From the NCBI RefSeq assembly GCF_040712315.1, contig NC_134020.1, positions 38,556,751 to 38,620,750 on the forward strand: a DNA stretch of 64,000 nt, read 5' to 3'. The DNA is from Castanea sativa (lineage: Eukaryota > Streptophyta > Magnoliopsida > Fagales > Fagaceae). The first letter of the stretch is position 1, and every line of letters begins with the position of its first letter. The notes under the pieces are model-generated. The model was not told where the DNA came from and did not search any database. It saw only the letters and a program-made list of their open reading frames with translations. Positions 59,894 to 64,000 of the stretch are shown one piece after another. A program made the position numbers and the translations under genes.

Positions 59894-60818
59894 TGTTAGA
59901 GATATATTAGCCCATTAGTATAAGCCCAAGCTTAATTCTACTTTGTGTGCAAGCCAAGTTTTCTACTTGTACTAGAAGTCTATTAGTTTAGGGTTTAGTC
60001 TACTGTATATACTCATGTTATGGTTCATTGTAACACAGGATTTGTTCTACACTCTAATATATTATTGATGTACCCCTTTAGGGTTTCCTCTGTGGATGTA
60101 AGCCGTTAGGCTAAACCACGTAATCCTCTTGTGTTATTGTGTTCTATACTTTATACTTTCGCTTTCGCATCCATAATAGCATATTCAACATGGTGTATCC
60201 AGTAGCGGAGCCAGGATTTCAGTTTAGGGGGGGCAAAATTAAAAGACAAGATTGAAAGTAAAATTAATCTAAATATTATTAATCGATGTTAATAACAAAA
60301 TAGATATAGATTATATACTATTAATGCAATTGTTGTACAAAATCTAATATAATATAAACTCTAATTTATTTTTTCATACATAATTTAATTTGTTTAATTG
60401 GAAGATTAGTAAAATACACCTCGATATGAGTTTGTTTAGAATTTGAATCTAAATCATTATTATAATTTGGCTTCTCCATAATCTCAATTGATTATAAGTA
60501 TATATTTCATATTATTAAAAAAAAAAAACATAGTTAATAACAATCAAATTAAGAGATTATTCTAAATATATAGAATTTAAACATGTAATTTGATTCTTTA
60601 AAATAAATTGAGAAAATAAATCAATATAAAAGAATTATAAAGTTGTATTTTCATTTAGGCGAAATTCAGTATTTTTTACTCTATTCTTTAAGTAGTAAGT
60701 AGTTAAAATTGGTTCTATAGTAAAAATAAAGTGTTTCAAAATTGAAATTATGAAAAAGTTAAACTAGAAGAGAAAAAGATTAGGGAACGCTATGGTCTTA
60801 GTTTGATATACAAGGACC

Positions 60819-60867
<49 letters not shown>

Positions 60868-61839
60868 ATAATTATGTGGGAATACCTTATTTGAGGAACA
60901 CATTGCCCTAAAAAAGCACTCCAGGAAAAAAAAACTTCCAGTGCTTGAGAAAATGTGGCAAGGAAAAACAGCATGGGTGTTAAGTAGGACCCACAAAACT
61001 TTGTTTTGTTTGGAAAAAGACAAAATAATGTTACAAAGAGTTGCACCTAATATTGCTTTCTTTTCTAGTCTCTAGGCGTGGAACGTCTGTGTCAAGGTCA
61101 AAATACTTGATAACCTAATATTTGGGTTGCTACTCTAGATTTTTTTTAAGAGGTCAGGGGGGGCACTTGCCCCCTCCTGCCCCCCCTTGCCTCCGCCCCT
61201 GGGCGTATCAATGCTAATATTTAACATGGTATCAGAGCTGCCTTTCTATGACCATGGTTTTCTGTCCTTACGGTGTATTAAGAGCAATCTTTGTCGTCCT
61301 CGGTGTTTCTTCGCTGCGTTCATCTTCTTTGGTTTTCTACTGTTGCAGTCAAAATTCTCCGGTATAGTCATGTCACCGTTAGAAGTCGCATCAACACTGC
61401 AAGACCATTGCCTTTCTCAAGCCACCGTCACAGAGCCAAACTTCATTCAAGGGATCTTTTCAACCTAATCAAATCTCAAGATTTCATCAAGTTTCCATCT
61501 TGAGTTTGAGAAGGGGTGTTAAAGATATATTAGCCCATTAGCATAAGCCTAAGTCTAATTCTATTTTGTGTACAAGCCAAATTTCCTATTTGTACTAGAA
61601 GTCTATTAGTTTAGGGTTTAGTCTACTGTATATACACATGTTATGGTTCATTGTAACACAGGATTTGTTCTACACTCTAATATATTATTGATGTACCCCT
61701 TTAGGGTTTCCTCCGTGGATGTAGGCCGTTAGGCTGAACCGCGTAATCCTCTTGTGTTATTGTATTATATACTTTATACTCTCGCTTCCGCATCCATAAT
61801 AGTATATTCAACATGGTATATCAATACTAATATATAACA
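59894..61839 (+). mobile_element. Short LTR retrotransposon (323-bp LTRs, 290-bp interior), Copia-type primer site
   Basis: LTR 1 is 59894-60199 plus 61210-61226 (split by a hAT-like insertion; 323 bp once that and its duplicated site are removed). LTR 2 is 61517-61839, also 323 bp, TGTTAAAG...TATAACA. A primer-binding site TGGTATCAGAGC (61227-61238) follows LTR 1 directly; it is the initiator-Met tRNA type common in Copia elements. A purine tract GAGTTTGAGAAGGGG precedes LTR 2. Target duplication AGGCA (59889-59893) / AGGTA (61840-61844). The interior is far too short for gag-pol, so it is a TRIM-like or deleted copy. Confidence 0.92.
60200..61201. mobile_element. hAT-like non-autonomous element inside LTR 1
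   Basis: Starts CAGTAGCGGAGCCAGG and ends GCCTCCGCCCCTG, with inverted G-run/C-run subterminal blocks (TTAGGGGGGGCAAAA and TTGCCCCCTCCTGCCCC). Flanks GGTGTATC (60192-60199) and GGCGTATC (61202-61209) are an 8-bp duplication with one mismatch. AT-rich inside, with a (TA)n run at about 60823-60861. No transposase ORF. Confidence 0.8.
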
Positions 61840-63212
61840 AGGTAAATGTTGCTTGGCCCTAAGTAGTGCAGACTGCGACAATGTAAAACAGCTAACCCTC
61901 TTTTTTCTTTTTTGCATTTTGTGGCAGACTTCGGATATATTGTACTGTGAAGTATTAGACATCCCCCTACCAGAATTACAGGGTTTGAAAACTCTGAAAG
62001 TAGCATTTCATCATGCTACCAAGGATGAAGTGAGTAAAACCTGATCAAATTCTTACAAACTGACACTTCATAGTTTATAGTTCATCATGCTAAAACATTT
62101 GGTCCACTTGTATCCAGGTGGTGGTTTATAAGTTACAACATAAGACTGCCAAAACGGAGCACTGTAGGAGATGTAATTAATGATCTTAAAACAAAGGTAA
62201 AATTTGGGCCTGTTTATCATTTTCACTAACACTCGCATGAGTTATAAATATTGGCCAATACATTTTTATCTCCTTGGTGGCTTTCTGCATGAAGTTGTTT
62301 TTTTTTTTTGTAAATTTTTTTTATGCGCTTTGAAACAGGTCGAGTTGTCTCATCCTAATGCAGAACTTAGGTTGCTCGAAGTTTTCAATCACAAGATCTA
62401 CAGGGTGTGAGCCTCATATTTGCCCGTTGTTAGTCTGTTACTAATCTTAACTATTATTCTTTTGAACTACAAAATTTTCATATAAAGAGAGAATTCTATG
62501 AATCTATCCTTTTGATATAGCAAATATTATTTACATGGGATGGTTTTGGAACAACTGCGTTTTCACCAAAAGTATAATGGTTCTGTCAGATCTAATAAGC
62601 TTTGTCCATTAAGGGAGCTGGTAGCGAAAAAGTACTCGTGTAATTTGAGGCTTCCATTAATAAATTTTTTCTGTAGCTGTTGTAACTGTTCTTAGCTATC
62701 AGATAACTTGTACATGTAATCACATTTATTAGTTCTCATTAATTGATAGCCCTTTGATCCTGCCATTACATATATGCAGATTTTCCCCATTAACAAAAAG
62801 ATTGAGAACATAAATGATCATTACTGGACAATACGGGCAGAGGAGGTTGCTCTCTCTCTCTCTCTGATGATCAAATGACATGACAAGGGAGTAATGGTTT
62901 AGAAGTAATATTATTTCTATATTCTGATTTGTTTATAATGCTGGATTTCCCTTGTTTTCAAATGTTTTAGATCCCAGAAGAAGAGAAAAATCTTGGTCCT
63001 GATGATCGCCTAATACACGTGTACCATTTCATAAAAGACAGCTCAGAACCCTATGGTAACAAGTTCTGCAACAAATTTATTTGGGGTCATAATTCCATGT
63101 TTCAATATTTGCTTGTATTTCACGATAACAAGTATCTTCAGAGGATTTTAAATTCCTTCTTTATTATACAGAAAATTGAGAACTTTGGGGAATTTATTTT
63201 TATGTTCATGCA

Positions 63213-64000
63213 CAGTGGCGGAGCCAAGATCTAACTTGAGGGGGGCAAAAATTACATTTGACAAGAACATCTATACATGTGCAAGCGAATATGTACATAT
63301 AGTATTTGAGATCAATTTACAAAATAACACAATTTACTCATGTGTATGCTAAGCCGTATTTAAATGCAAGAAAATTTCCAATAAAATAACAAATTCATTA
63401 TATTATATTTATCTATTTAGTAATTCATTTACATGAATAATCCTTTTAAAATTTTAATTATAAAAAAAGCTATAACTATACTTACGAATTGAAAGATTTT
63501 TAGTTGTTAGATAGACATAAAGCTCAACTTAGGTAAATTTCTATTATTTTTGTAAAGCTATATGTTATAGGTCTATTTATTTTAGCTTAACGTGTATACT
63601 TATTTTTGAAAAACCATCATATTTATTAACCATTTATTTATTTTGCAATACAAGAAATGCATTTAAAAAGTTACCAAAGAAAGAGAGTAGAAAAATCAAA
63701 CAATATGAGGTTATAAGTTAAACATGCATCAAGGTAGCTGTTTGTTTGTTTTTTTTTTTTAAATTTTAATAATAGAATTGGGTTATGTTAATATAGAATG
63801 GGCTTATATTTTAAGATGGTATAAGTGGGCTATGCTCCCAATCATCTCATGCAAGTAGCTGGTTGTATTGTCTACAGTTTTATAACTTTTCATTTGTAAT
63901 AGTATTATGTTTTTACCTCAAATTCATTTAGGCAAATTAAGTAAATATTAAAACTTTTTTTGGGTGGGGCCAGGGGGGGCAAGTGCCCCCTCTCGACCCC
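63213..64000. mobile_element. hAT-like element of the same family, truncated by window end
   Basis: Starts CAGTGGCGGAGCCAAGATC directly inside the last recognisable UBP exon, followed by a G-run (GAGGGGGGCAAAA). Near the window end GGCCAGGGGGGGCAAGTGCC and CCCCTCTCGACCCC correspond to the right subterminal block of the copy at 60200-61201, so the right end is probably a few bases beyond the window. Predicted duplicated target is TTCATGCA (63205-63212). Confidence 0.75.

Larger units (their letters stand above)
59592..63212 (+). pseudogene. UBP12/UBP13-like ubiquitin-specific protease, C-terminal fragment, broken and invaded
   Basis: Exon-like pieces with splice signals: 59592-59646 (EPTEDDLCLEL, preceded by a 1-nt loss), 59812-59890 (SKLHSYDEVVERVAENL then SDMLVHYDQ), 61928-62029 (TSDILYCEVLDIPLPELQG through HHATKDE), 62118-62196 (KRSTVGDVINDLKTK, out of frame because of about 7 extra nt near its start), 62339-62404 (VELSHPNAELRLLEVFNHK), 62780-62845 (IFPINKKIENINDHYW), 62971-63055 (IPEEEKNLGPDDRLIHVYHF), 63172-63212 (KIENFGEFIFMFMH, cut by an insertion). 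Known: this is the region between the peptidase domain and the C-terminus of UBP12/13 (HAUSP/USP7 C-terminal Ubl domains). About 30 residues usual between AENL and SDML are absent. MATH and peptidase domains are not upstream in the window. Not functional. Confidence 0.9.

Noticed and set aside
54051..60861. Long (TA)n tracts as functional AT-rich origins or scaffold sites
   Set aside because: Plain microsatellites; nothing else supports a function.

Overview
The window is nuclear DNA of a higher plant, most likely a woody eudicot. The basis is AT-rich intergenic sequence, spliced genes with plant-specific families (a fasciclin-like arabinogalactan protein, an RHF2A-type RING ligase, a UBP12/13-type fragment, a pectinesterase relic) and dense, nested plant transposons. 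The LTR and MITE types remind me of Fagales such as oak or chestnut, but that is recognition from memory and could not be tested here.

Layout. 1-9404 is the 3' part of a decayed Ty3/Gypsy element of the Tat/Retand type. It holds protease, reverse transcriptase, two RNase H domains and integrase on the + strand, a strict 151-bp tandem array, then a spliced antisense gene on the - strand, a polypurine tract and a 3' LTR. Two related solo LTRs in opposite orientation follow (9430-11298), then a broken pectinesterase fragment (11354-11999). 12000-14760 is gene-poor. A complete two-exon FLA15-18-type gene lies on the - strand (CDS 14761-18373). 18.4-36.4 kb is intergenic, with a MULE-type MITE with a GC-rich core (21157-21844), a SINE with a 15-bp duplication (27714-27883), a hAT deletion derivative (29911-31425) and a GC-rich hAT MITE (33521-34282). 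A complete eight-exon RHF2A-like gene runs 36742-41409 on the + strand. 41.5-47.1 kb holds SINE and LINE relics and a Tourist-like MITE. 48.1-54.0 kb is an array of alternating inverted arms (four forward, three reverse), broken by two solo LTRs. 59.6-63.2 kb is a UBP12/13-like pseudogene. A short LTR element with 323-bp LTRs is inserted on one of its splice donors. That element is itself split by a hAT-like element, and a second hAT-like element interrupts the pseudogene and runs off the window end.

Only two genes look intact and expressed: the FLA gene (cell wall/apoplast) and the RHF2A-like ubiquitin ligase. They are 18 kb apart on opposite strands and nothing suggests they act together. 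The rest is a layered record of transposition. Several elements are delimited by target-site duplications I could read directly. The most unusual structures are the alternating palindrome array, the retroelement sitting exactly on an exon/intron junction, and the antisense gene plus invariant 151-bp array inside the Tat element.
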